Positions 1-8,246 of a stretch of DNA of 64,000 nt are shown here, piece by piece. Position 1 is the stretch's first letter; each line of letters starts with the position of its first letter. Below the pieces are notes generated by a model. That model saw only the letters and a program-made list of their open reading frames with translations. It searched no databases and was not told the origin of the DNA. The stretch covers positions 1 through 64,000 of the forward strand of contig DAHUYO010000003.1 in assembly GCA_027315185.1 (NCBI GenBank), written 5' to 3'. The translations under genes were made by a program, and so were the position numbers. The stretch is from Acidobacteriota bacterium (GTDB lineage Bacteria; Acidobacteriota; Terriglobia; Terriglobales; SCQP01).

Positions 1-1676
1 GCCTAGCGGAAGCGAAGCGCAAAGCGGAGCGCCTGGCGGAAGCCAAGCTCGAAGCCAAACGCCGCGCCGCCCGCCTTGCTGCTCAGCGCCGCGCTGCTGC
101 CCAATTGGCTGCCTCGCGCCAGGCCGCGCAAGCCGCCTGGCATCCCGCTCCGGCGCCCGCCCATGTAGTGCCTGTCGCCGTTGCGCCGGAGGCGCCTCGC
201 CCGCATTCCGCAACGCCCGCGGCGCCGGCGAACCACGGTTCGGCAGATGTCGCGCACTCGCCCGCGACGCCGTCTCGCCCCGCGTCAATGTCGGTCGGGG
301 CCGCTAGCGCGCGACCTGTCTCCCAATCGTCCTACTTCACCCCGCGTGGTGTCGCTCCGCAATCGCTCAAGGAGCCGCTGCGCGTGGCCATCCAGGGCAT
401 CACCCCGGGTACCGGCAAGCCCACGGTGTACACCGGCGAGCGCATCACTCTGAACCTTAAGCACGCTTCGCTTACGGATTTCTTCCGGCTCATCAACCAA
501 ATCAGCGGCCTCAACGTGATCGTGGACCCCAGCGTCCACGGTACGGTGACCATGGTGCTGCAAGATGTGCCTTGGGACCAGGCTCTGGACTTGGTATTGC
601 GCAACTACAGCCTGGGAAGAAAGCTGGAAGGCAACGTCCTGTACATTGCCAGCGACCAGACCATGGAAGCCCAAGACAAACAACGCAGGGCGCTCCGCAC
701 CTCCGCGGAGAATGCCGAGCCGTACGTGACTAAATTGGAGAAGCTCAGCTACGCCAACGCCGAGAGCGTGGCCAAGACGCTGCTATCGAATCACTTTATC
801 CTGCACGGCCACGAAGGCGTTGCCGTCTACAAGAGTCAGAACGCAATCCTCTTGCACGTGCACCCGTCCTCGCTGGCGGCGATCAACGCGTTGATCGCGC
901 GGGTGGACCAGCGCGTGCCGCAAGTCCAAATCCGGGCGAAGGTAGTCTCGGCATCCCGCCAATTCGTCCGTGAGTTGGGGGTCCAACTGGGCTTCGGCGC
1001 CGGCAATGCCGCCAACGAGGTCGGCGGCGTCAACAGCGTCGGTGTCGGCCAGACCGCGCTTAATCTCGCCAATCCGAAATATGCCACGAATAGCGGCCTG
1101 CTGCCGCTGAACGTGAATTTGGGCGCCACCGCTCCTACCAGCGGCCTGGGCTTCATCAACGCCTCTAGTTCATTCCGCCTGGACGCCATCCTCACCGCCG
1201 CCGAGCAGCGCGGCCTGGGGCACGTCCTTTCCCAGCCCGAGGTGATCACCCAGGACAACGCGAAAGCGGAGGTGCAGCAGGGGGTCCGGATTCCGGTCCA
1301 AACCACCATCAACAACACGATCAGCGTTCAGTTCTTCAACGTGACCCTTGACCTCCAGGTCACACCCCAGGTCACAGCGGACCACCACGTATTCCTCACC
1401 GTCAAGGTCGAGAACGACGCCATTGATAACGGAATTCCGCCGGTCAACGGTATTCCCGCGATTGACACCCAGTCCGCGACCACCGAGGTTCTCGTCGCCA
1501 ATGGCGCCACGGTGGTGATCGGCGGCGTCATGATCAACAACAATCAGAACACCATCTTCCAAGTTCCCTTCTTGGGCAGCCTCCCGGTCATCGGCAACCT
1601 GTTCAAGCACACGGTGATCAACAACCAGAGCCAAGAGCTACTCTTCTTCATCACCCCGACCATCATCGGCTCCTAG
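1..1676 (+). CDS. pilQ: Type IV pilus secretin PilQ-type, C-terminal part (5' end outside window)
   Basis: This protein would form the outer-membrane channel through which type IV pili (or a type II-like system) pass. The reading frame is open from the first bases of the window, so the gene starts upstream. The visible product begins with a long Ala/Lys/Arg/Glu-rich helical stretch, then a Pro/Ala linker. A short STN-type domain follows (GERITLNLKHASLTDFFRLI, about bases 438-500), then a NolW-like secretin N domain (AEPYVTKLEKLSYANAESV) and the secretin domain. That domain carries LSQPEVITQDNAKAEVQQG and the C-terminal VPFLGSLPVIGNLFK and QELLFFITPTII, typical of PilQ. The charged helical stretch resembles a TolA-like periplasmic spacer, not the AMIN domains usual at a PilQ N-terminus, but those could lie upstream. 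Secretin identity is firm; pilus rather than type II secretion is inferred from the C-terminal motifs. Confidence 0.88.
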   Translation, partial: LAEAKRKAERLAEAKLEAKRRAARLAAQRRAAAQLAASRQAAQAAWHPAPAPAHVVPVAVAPEAPRPHSATPAAPANHGSADVAHSPATPSRPASMSVGAASARPVSQSSYFTPRGVAPQSLKEPLRVAIQGITPGTGKPTVYTGERITLNLKHASLTDFFRLINQISGLNVIVDPSVHGTVTMVLQDVPWDQALDLVLRNYSLGRKLEGNVLYIASDQTMEAQDKQRRALRTSAENAEPYVTKLEKLSYANAESVAKTLLSNHFILHGHEGVAVYKSQNAILLHVHPSSLAAINALIARVDQRVPQVQIRAKVVSASRQFVRELGVQLGFGAGNAANEVGGVNSVGVGQTALNLANPKYATNSGLLPLNVNLGATAPTSGLGFINASSSFRLDAILTAAEQRGLGHVLSQPEVITQDNAKAEVQQGVRIPVQTTINNTISVQFFNVTLDLQVTPQVTADHHVFLTVKVENDAIDNGIPPVNGIPAIDTQSATTEVLVANGATVVIGGVMINNNQNTIFQVPFLGSLPVIGNLFKHTVINNQSQELLFFITPTIIGS

Positions 1677-1700
1677 GGGCGGCTTCGATCGCCATCCATT

Positions 1701-1747
1701 GGCGCTGTCGCCTGCGAGCCTCGCTGGCTTCGCAGGCGCTCAGCGCC
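1701..1747. terminator. Large imperfect hairpin just after the secretin gene
   Basis: Bases 1701-1707 (GGCGCTG) pair with 1741-1747 (CAGCGCC), and 1710-1717 (GCCTGCGA) pair perfectly with 1730-1737 (TCGCAGGC). A short inner stem GCC/GGC surrounds the loop. It starts 24 bases after the secretin stop codon. There is no T-tract, so it may be a mRNA 3'-end stabiliser or factor-dependent terminator, not a classical intrinsic terminator. Confidence 0.5.
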
Positions 1748-2433
1748 AGGGTGAGCGGCGCAAGCCGCCAAGCCGGGCTCCTTTAGTTGAGGGCGCGGCT
1801 GCCGTTCACTCCGCTATTGACGGCCCAGCGTTGGCACGCGCCCATGACGCTCGGGAGGATGATCTGCTCAAGGGCTGGATGCGCCGGTAATCCACGGCGC
1901 AGCCTTCCCGAGGCAGTCGGAAGAACGGGCCGGCGCCGAAATTGCGTCTCGGCTGCGGACTGCCCCCGGGACCGTACGGCCGCGTTAGCGCCGCCCGTTG
2001 AGGATCTCGGGCAGCTTCCGTAGCGCCGCGAAATTTCAGCCCTGACGTGTTGGGCCTCCGTGCCTGCGTCCGCCCGGGAATGCCGCGTGAGCGGAGCGGT
2101 CAGAGGTTCTTACGGCGGCTTCGTTTCACCGCTGCCCGGTTGTCGGGTGCGGCCAGTAGCCGGCCGCTGGCGTGGGCGAGCACGGCGTCTTGCGCCGCCA
2201 CCAGGGGCGGCCAGCAGCTCCGGCAGCCTCCAATCGGCCTGTTGCCGCTGGTGCGTACCTTTACGCCATTCCGGCGCGCCGCTCCCGCTTCGCGCCCCAA
2301 GAACGCTTTCGCATGTCCCCGAGCTCAATCCGCCGTGCAAGCGCGACCTTCGCGCGTGACCCGCAGAGCCATTCCCGAGCCCGCCGGCGCCGGCGGCGTG
2401 TGACGGGGGATCTGCCGCGGCCCAAGGGTCAGG
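1748..2433. other. Intergenic region with no recognised gene
   Basis: About 690 bases between the secretin hairpin and the next gene. Open frames on both strands are short, Arg/Pro/Ala-rich and lack ribosome binding sites, as expected from chance in GC-rich DNA. No tRNA-like fold, repeat or clear promoter was recognised. Confidence 0.5.
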
Positions 2434-2805
2434 CTAGTCTTGGGTGATAGGCACGTTGCTGGCGTGATCATTGAAGTGCAGCGTGATTTTACGGTCGGGA
2501 ATCGCTACCACGACGTCGTAGGCGACCTGGACAGTCACCCGGTCGCCATCGTGCCGCACCGCGATCTGGGTCCTGGTCAGCGGCAGATGAAGCGCCTGTG
2601 CTTGGTCTAGGAGCTTCGTCTTGATGGTTGCGTCGGAGTCGCCGTTATACGTGGAGAGCCGGGTTTCCTGCTGTACATCGTTGTCGAATTGGAAGTTGTT
2701 GACCATGGGCGGCACCAATTTGTAGGCCATGTATCCGGCCCCACCAATCAGCGCCAAAGCCAGCAACCCTCCGACGCCAATGCGCCCTGTCTGTTGTCTC
2801 CTCAT
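2434..2805 (-). CDS. DUF4845-like small membrane-anchored protein
   Basis: A protein of about 123 residues with an N-terminal membrane anchor (VGGLLALALIGGAGYMAYKL) and a soluble domain beginning VPPMVNNFQFDNDVQQ. The layout resembles DUF4845 proteins, which are short, singly anchored, outward-facing proteins of unknown role. The ATG at 2805 was chosen because GAGAG lies upstream and the protein then starts shortly before the anchor; an ATG at 2826 and a TTG at 2841 in the same frame lack a site. It stands alone, convergent with the secretin gene. The family match is by general pattern only. Confidence 0.6.
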   Translation of the reverse strand: MRRQQTGRIGVGGLLALALIGGAGYMAYKLVPPMVNNFQFDNDVQQETRLSTYNGDSDATIKTKLLDQAQALHLPLTRTQIAVRHDGDRVTVQVAYDVVVAIPDRKITLHFNDHASNVPITQD

Positions 2806-3296
2806 CGCAAAACGACACTCTCGCATTGAACGCCGCTGCAATTTAAGGGCCAGACCGCAGGGCTAACGTGCATGCGCATTTGGATGGCGCTCGTGGCAAC
2901 TGGCCTGGCAACGCTGATTCCCCGTCGTGCAGAAACGAATCAATTGCACCGCAACTCCTCCTGGAATCGGGATGGCGCAGGCACATCTTGCGCCTCTAGC
3001 CATACTTTCGGCGGCGACCCTGGTACAAACTCAAGACCGGCTGAGGGCAGGGAATCGGAACTGAAAACGAGGCGGTACGCGCAGGCGCTCGCCAAAGCCC
3101 GCATATGGTCCCCGGTCTCCGGCCTGGCGAGTTCCCAAGAAATAGGGCGCGCCAGCGTCCGCTCCCGCCCAACCCGCGCGCAGACGGCCCGGTATGGCTG
3201 GCCGCCAAGCGGCAAGTATCATGGATCAGATACTGCGGCTAGTTTCGCGATCCTTGGAAACGTTCCCAGCGGATTTAGCTGCGTACGAGGCCCGCT
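2806..3296. other. Intergenic region with no recognised gene
   Basis: About 490 bases between divergent genes at 2805 and 3297. It must hold promoters for both, but no convincing -10/-35 pair was picked out. A frame running through it from 2872 has no ribosome binding site and overlaps the thioesterase in another frame, so it is not called. Confidence 0.45.
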
Positions 3297-3743
3297 ATGG
3301 ATGAAACTCAACGGTCCGCATTGCGCCAGCGCCTCGGCGCCATCCCCATCACCGCTAGCCTGCATCTTCGGCTGGACGCTCTCGCTCTCGGTCTCGCCAC
3401 GCTTACCGCTCCTTACAATCGCGCCTTCGACGGCATTTTCCGCTCCTTCCATGGCGGCCTGCTCATGACCGTTGCCGACACGGCGGCCTGCGTCGCTGTT
3501 CTCACCCACGCCGGTCCCGATGCCCAGGTCACCACCACCGACATGGGGATCCGCTTTTTAGCGCCTTGCCGGTCGGACGCTACCGCCACGGCTCGTGTCA
3601 TCAAGTTCGGCCGTACGCTTTGCCCGGTCGCGGTGGACGTCCGCGACGCCGCCGGCGTCCTCGTTGCCGTTGCTCAGGTGACCTACATGCGGCTCGCGGG
3701 CCCTACGCCCCGCGGTTGCAGCGCTTCGCCCTCGGAGGGGTAA
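3297..3743 (+). CDS. PaaI-family hotdog thioesterase
   Basis: Predicted acyl-CoA thioesterase of 148 residues with a single hotdog fold, the usual size for the PaaI/YbgC-like group. The segment FDGIFRSFHGGLLMTVADTA matches the conserved active-site helix region (HGG...aDtA), and the later TTTDMGIRFLAPCRSDATA matches the central strands. The ATG at 3297 has GAGG six bases upstream. Family assignment is good; the substrate cannot be told. Nothing beside it points to a pathway. The last dozen residues are low-complexity and may be disordered. Confidence 0.78.
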   Translation: MDETQRSALRQRLGAIPITASLHLRLDALALGLATLTAPYNRAFDGIFRSFHGGLLMTVADTAACVAVLTHAGPDAQVTTTDMGIRFLAPCRSDATATARVIKFGRTLCPVAVDVRDAAGVLVAVAQVTYMRLAGPTPRGCSASPSEG

Positions 3744-3839
3744 GCATGCCCTCCGCGCGATGACCAAGCGGAGGCAGCGGCGGCGGGTCGGCCGCGCCTT
3801 CGTCGCTGGCGAGCCGGTTCAGTCCTGACCCCCGGCCGC

Positions 3840-4022
3840 CTAGCCTCGTGCCGGATGCGGCGGTGGCCGGTGGCCTCTTCCCTTGGCGAAAAACAGAATC
3901 AGGAAGATGATCCACAAAACGAACAGCGTCCAAACCGCCACCGCTGCCCAGGACACCGCCAGACCGATGATCCAAAGAATGAACAGCACTACGAACGTCC
4001 AAAGCCACGCCATGCGTCCCAC
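3840..4022 (-). CDS. Very small hydrophobic protein (DUF5670/lmo0937-like)
   Basis: A 60-residue protein made almost wholly of two membrane helices (MAWLWTFVVLFILWIIGLAV and VAVWTLFVLWIIFLILFFAK) followed by a basic, Pro/His-rich tail. The repeated W-T-x-x-V-L-x-I-x-W pattern resembles the tiny DUF5670 membrane proteins. Function is unknown for that family. An internal ATG three codons in is an alternative start. It lies opposite the leader of the radical SAM gene. Confidence 0.6.
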   Translation of the reverse strand: MGRMAWLWTFVVLFILWIIGLAVSWAAVAVWTLFVLWIIFLILFFAKGRGHRPPPHPARG

Positions 4023-4268
4023 CCCTCAGGTCTCAATGCTTTGGAAGGCGCCGCCGGCCCGCCGGATGCCTGTGCCCGCCGTTCAGCGTTTGCCCTGGTA
4101 GCTCGTTGCGTGCCTGATGGGGCGGCAGGGGCGGCTTTCCGTTCACCTGCCTGGGACCATGCGATTCCAATGCGTCTATTTCCTGCGCCGCCCGCCGCCG
4201 GGGCTGCCCCGCGCATCGCAGCACCCAGGAGGCATTCGCGGGTTCAGCTTGCCGCCCGGCAATCAATC

Positions 4269-5969
4269 ATGAGTGGAACGCGAATCGTATTAGCCGCTAG
4301 CCCATCCGAATCGAGTGAATATCAGCGCAGCACCTGGCGGCAAATGCTGTTGGCCACGCTGCCCGCGCGCTACGCGCGTTGGATCAGCGATGTCTCCGTG
4401 GGCAATGAACTCGCTCCCGACGGCCAGGCGAAATACGTGCCCCACGGCTTGCGCGTCATTGAAGCATTGCTTCTCGAGCGCTTCCATCCCCGCGATATCG
4501 CCGTCTGCTTCCCGGACCAATTCGAGCGCTTCATCGGCGACGACACCCAAGTCGTCGGCGTCCACGCGCACAATCCCTTGGGGATCGCCTTCGCCGCGGA
4601 TATTTACTCTCGTTTTTGGGGCCGCGACTGCGAGTCGGTCAATGCCGCGGAGTTCCGCCGCATGATCGAGCACCCCGTCCTGCGCCGCCACCATCACCAT
4701 TTCCAGCTCATCGTCGGTGGCCCCGGAGCTTGGCAGATCTCGCAAAAAAAGATGCAGGACCACTGGGCCATTGATTGCCTTGTGGACGGTGAAGCCGAAG
4801 CCTGCGCCGCGGATCTTTTCACCGCCGCATTGCAGGGCCGTCCTCTGCCCCGCTCCGTCGCCGGTCACAGCCCCGTCCCCGCCGCCATCCCCAACATCCG
4901 TCACCGCTCCACCTTCGGCGCCGTGGAGATCACCCGCGGTTGTGGCCGCGGCTGCCAATTTTGTTCGATCGCCCTGCGCCATGGCGCCAGCATTCCGCTC
5001 GATCATATCCTCGCCGACGTCCGCCGCCAGGTCGCCGAAGGCGCGGACACCATCATGCTGGTCACCGAGGATCTGTTTCTCTATCAGCAAGGGCGACGCT
5101 TCCAAACCAACGTTCCCGCGTTGCAGCGCCTCTTCACCTCCATCGCGGCGGTTCCGGGCGTGCGCCACGTGGTGGTCACCCACGGCACGATGGCGCCCGT
5201 GGTGCAATCGCCCGAGGTGATAGACGCCCTGACCCCCGTCGCCGTCGGCAAAAGCTGGAATCAGCACCCCTTGTCCACGCATCCCGAACATCGCTATGCC
5301 ATGCTCTTCATCGGGCTGGAGACCGGATCCCCGCGTTTGTTCGACCAATACATGAAGGGGAAATCGTATCCCTATACTCCGGCGCAATGGCCGGACGTGG
5401 TGCTCAAGGGCATGGACATCCTCAACGCGCGCAACTGGTTCCCCTTCTGCACGTGGATCATCGGCTTGCCCGGCGAGACCGATGCCGACATGAAGCAAAG
5501 CTTGGATCTGCTCTACGCCCTCAAGGACGCCAAGTTCGCCGCCATCCCCACGCTCTTCATTCCCTTGGATCAAACCCGCCTCGGCCGCCAGCGGCAAACC
5601 AAGCTGGTGGAGCTCACGGATCTGCAATGGGAGTTCTTCTTTACCTGTTGGCGCTATAGCCTCGATCTCTTCCGCTGGCGGGCCAAGGACATCGCCTGGA
5701 AATACGCGCTCGGCGTCCCCATCTACTACAGCCTCCTCGGCCGCCGCCTCTTCGGCCGCAATATGAAATATGGGCTGTTCCGCGTCGGGCATTACCCGGA
5801 GCGCTGGCTGCGGCGCCATCTCTACCTGGATTTCAGCGGTAACCTGCCGCCGCGCTATTCCATCCCGTCATCCGTGCCCGTTCCCGACCATCGCGCCCGT
5901 CCCGCGATTCCGGAGGATCAACACGCCATGAACTTGGCTCCCGGCGAGCCCCGGACGCGCGCCGCCTGA
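4269..5969 (+). CDS. B12-binding-type radical SAM protein
   Basis: A 566-residue radical SAM enzyme. The [4Fe-4S]-SAM motif is CX3CX2C at about residues 225, 229 and 232 (ITRGCGRGCQFCSIALRHG). The N-terminal ~200 residues carry a Rossmann-like segment (DDTQVVGVHAHNPLGIAFAA and FQLIVGGPGAW) as in cobalamin-binding domains, and a later GLETGSPRLFDQYMKGK fits the SAM barrel. The ATG at 4269 was chosen because the domain begins directly after it; the frame stays open upstream without family-like sequence. The gene ends seven bases from the convergent polX-like gene. Possible roles include radical methylation or lipid/tetrapyrrole modification, but the neighbours do not help. Domain class is confident; the reaction is unknown. 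Confidence 0.75.
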   Translation: MSGTRIVLAASPSESSEYQRSTWRQMLLATLPARYARWISDVSVGNELAPDGQAKYVPHGLRVIEALLLERFHPRDIAVCFPDQFERFIGDDTQVVGVHAHNPLGIAFAADIYSRFWGRDCESVNAAEFRRMIEHPVLRRHHHHFQLIVGGPGAWQISQKKMQDHWAIDCLVDGEAEACAADLFTAALQGRPLPRSVAGHSPVPAAIPNIRHRSTFGAVEITRGCGRGCQFCSIALRHGASIPLDHILADVRRQVAEGADTIMLVTEDLFLYQQGRRFQTNVPALQRLFTSIAAVPGVRHVVVTHGTMAPVVQSPEVIDALTPVAVGKSWNQHPLSTHPEHRYAMLFIGLETGSPRLFDQYMKGKSYPYTPAQWPDVVLKGMDILNARNWFPFCTWIIGLPGETDADMKQSLDLLYALKDAKFAAIPTLFIPLDQTRLGRQRQTKLVELTDLQWEFFFTCWRYSLDLFRWRAKDIAWKYALGVPIYYSLLGRRLFGRNMKYGLFRVGHYPERWLRRHLYLDFSGNLPPRYSIPSSVPVPDHRARPAIPEDQHAMNLAPGEPRTRAA

Positions 5970-5976
5970 GATCTGG

Positions 5977-7719
5977 TTACGATTTGGCCCGCAACGCCGC
6001 CAGCAGCGCCGCGGGTTCCAAGGTATTGACCACGCGTTCCGGCCCGATTCCCGCCCGTCGCGCCGTCGCCACTCCATGGCGGATGAAGTCCAGGTGATCC
6101 GGGTGATGGGCGTCGGTGTTGATTGCAATCCGCACTCCCGTTGCGGCCGCCTTTCTTGCCAAGTCCGCGCTCAGGTCCAGCCGTTCCGGCGCGGCGTTGA
6201 TCTCCATCGCCACTCCCTCCGCCGCGCACGCCGTCGCGACGCGCTCGAAATCGAAGGCGTAGGCCGGCCTCCGCAACAGTCTCCGCCCGGTCGGATGCCC
6301 CAGGATGCGCACCTGCCGGTTGCCCACCGCGCGCAGCAGCCGCGCCGTCATCTCCTCCGCCGTTTGTTCGAAGCGCGAGTGGACGCTGGCGATCACAATG
6401 TCCATCTCCCCCAGCACCGCGTCCGCCAGGTCCAATCGTCCATCGGCCAGAATGTCCACCTCGATGCCGGTGAAGATCCTCAGCTGCCCGCCCATGGCTT
6501 GATCCGCCGCGCGAATCCGCCGTACATGCGCCATCGCCCGTTCTTCGTTCAGTCCCCGTGCCATCGCCAGCGCCTGCGAGTGGTCGGTGATCGCGATCGC
6601 CGCATAGCCGCGCTTCAATGCCGCCGCGGCCATCTCCTCGATGGTCGCCCGCCCGTCTGTCTCCACCGTATGCATGTGCAGGTCGCACCGGATATCCCCC
6701 ACCGCAACCAGTCGGGGCAGGGAATCGCTTTCCGCCGCACCCAGTACCCCTTCCATCTCCCGCAACTCTGGCGGAATCCAGCTCAGGCCCAGTGCCCTGT
6801 AGATTTCCTCTTCGCTCCCGCCCGCTACCACAGCGCCTTGCCGCCGTAGGCCGCTCGGAGTAAGCTCCATACCCACCTGGGCCGCCCGCGCTTGGAGCGC
6901 CTCCCAGTGGCTCGCCGGCCCCGTAATCTGGATCCATCGCGCCCCAAATGCCTCCGACGGAATCGCCCTTAGCTGCACCGGCATCGTCCTGCCGCTTCCT
7001 CCGCCGTCGGCCCATTCCACTACCGCGTACCCCGGCCCCCGCTCCTTCACCTCCGCCACCTCCGGCAGCGCCGCCCACTCCTCTGCCGTTTCCTCCTCAC
7101 GTCCCGCCTCCGTGCCCGCTACCAGCTCCAACTCCGCGACCGTCTCCTCCCCTCGCCGGAACGCTCCGCCGATTTCGACGGCCCTCACCCCGGATTTTCC
7201 CGTTAGCCCCAGTCGCGCCACCATCGCCGCCCGTTCCGCCGTGGACCGCAGGAATCGCCCCGAAACCGCCCGGTACGTAGCGATCGCTTGCAAGATTTGC
7301 GCCTCTTTTTTTTCACTCATCCGCGGCAGGGTCCGCAGCTTCCCGGCTTGCGCCAATCCCTCCACCCCGTCTACCGTGGCTACGCCGTGCCGTTCCCAGA
7401 TGGTCGCAATCGTTTTTGGGCCCAGGCCCTGCACGTTTAAAAGTTCCAGCATTCCCGGCCGGTACCGCCGCAGCAGCTCGTCATGCAACGCGAACGTCCC
7501 CGTGGTTGCGATCTGCTGGATCGCTTCCGCCAGCTTCGGCCCAATACCCGGCAATGCCCGCAGCTGCGCCGGCTCCGCCAGTAGTCCCGTCATTGCCGCT
7601 GCGCCGGCGATCGTATCCGCCGCCTTGCGGTAGCCCCGTACGCGGAAGGGATCGTCTCCCGCTACTTCCATTAGGTCGGCGGTTTCCCGCAACACGCGGG
7701 CGATCTCTCGGTTGTCCAT
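5977..7719 (-). CDS. polX: PolX-family protein with intact PHP domain but altered polymerase active site
   Basis: A 580-residue protein with the bacterial PolX layout. It has an N-terminal pol-beta-like helical domain (residues 1-75), helix-hairpin-helix segments (LPGIG near 56, VQGLG near 96), a palm region (175-275) and a C-terminal PHP phosphoesterase domain (from about 345). PHP metal ligands look intact: DLHMHT (346-351), ITDHS, GIEVDI, SVHSRF and NTDAHH. The polymerase palm normally reads GSxRRxxETxxDID; here it is GGAFRRGEETVAELEL, so both aspartates are Glu (196, 198), and the third (usually VDLR) is Gln (PVQLR, 249). The family usually acts in DNA repair as polymerase plus 3'-5' exonuclease; this copy may be nuclease only. 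The start ATG at 7719 begins the conserved MDNREIARVL. Confidence 0.88.
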   Translation of the reverse strand: MDNREIARVLRETADLMEVAGDDPFRVRGYRKAADTIAGAAAMTGLLAEPAQLRALPGIGPKLAEAIQQIATTGTFALHDELLRRYRPGMLELLNVQGLGPKTIATIWERHGVATVDGVEGLAQAGKLRTLPRMSEKKEAQILQAIATYRAVSGRFLRSTAERAAMVARLGLTGKSGVRAVEIGGAFRRGEETVAELELVAGTEAGREEETAEEWAALPEVAEVKERGPGYAVVEWADGGGSGRTMPVQLRAIPSEAFGARWIQITGPASHWEALQARAAQVGMELTPSGLRRQGAVVAGGSEEEIYRALGLSWIPPELREMEGVLGAAESDSLPRLVAVGDIRCDLHMHTVETDGRATIEEMAAAALKRGYAAIAITDHSQALAMARGLNEERAMAHVRRIRAADQAMGGQLRIFTGIEVDILADGRLDLADAVLGEMDIVIASVHSRFEQTAEEMTARLLRAVGNRQVRILGHPTGRRLLRRPAYAFDFERVATACAAEGVAMEINAAPERLDLSADLARKAAATGVRIAINTDAHHPDHLDFIRHGVATARRAGIGPERVVNTLEPAALLAALRAKS

Positions 7720-7913
7720 AGCCCATCGTAGGGTTGTTTCCGATCCTCCACACCGTAATCGCCCCCTCACTCGGCCCCGAGTCCCGGCTGGGTTGTCGCC
7801 TGGGGCGCCGCCGGAAACCGCGTGCGCTCCCTCCCAGCTTCTCCACGCAAAGTGGAATTTTCTGATGTATTATCAAGGGATTGACGGAGGCCAATCAGGA
7901 GGCCGAGACCCGA

Positions 7914-8183
7914 GTGCCGGATCCATTAACCCAGGACGTAATCGCCATCATCGCCCGTGAACAGCGGCTTCCCGAGGACACGATTTCCCCGGAGTCCACC
8001 TTCGAGGAGCTCAAAATCGATTCCCTGGACGGCGTCAATATCGTCTTCGCGCTCGAAGAAAAGTACAATCTCACCATCCCGGATGAGATCGCTCGGGAGA
8101 TGAGGAGCGTCGGTCAGGTGATTGATGCCCTGCGTCAGCAGTTAAATCAAGGGCTCAATACCGCTCCTACGCCTGCTACCTAA
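7914..8183 (+). CDS. acpP: Acyl carrier protein
   Basis: An 89-residue acyl carrier protein. The phosphopantetheine attachment motif is KIDSLDGVNIVFALEEKYN, with the modified serine in DSL. The start is uncertain: GTG at 7914 has a strong AGGAGG at 7897-7902 and gives VPDPLTQDVIAII, close to usual ACP N-termini; a TTG at 7881 in frame would add 11 residues. The ketosynthase gene follows 63 bases downstream, so the pair probably forms one transcript. ACP carries the growing acyl chain in the cytoplasm. With only a ketosynthase beside it, this could serve either housekeeping fatty acid synthesis or a specialised lipid. Confidence 0.88.
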   Translation: MPDPLTQDVIAIIAREQRLPEDTISPESTFEELKIDSLDGVNIVFALEEKYNLTIPDEIAREMRSVGQVIDALRQQLNQGLNTAPTPAT

Positions 8184-8246
8184 CCGGCGCCTCGCGCCAA
8201 TGCATTGTGCCGCTGCCGCCGTTGCTGCATGGGCGGCTGGGAACCA

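Noticed and set aside
1748..2433. Possible degraded gene in the gap after the secretin
   Set aside because: No protein motif could be followed across frames, so a pseudogene call is not supported.
4290..5819. 509-codon open frame opposite the radical SAM gene
   Set aside because: Antisense of the cysteine motif gene; no start signal and no domain.
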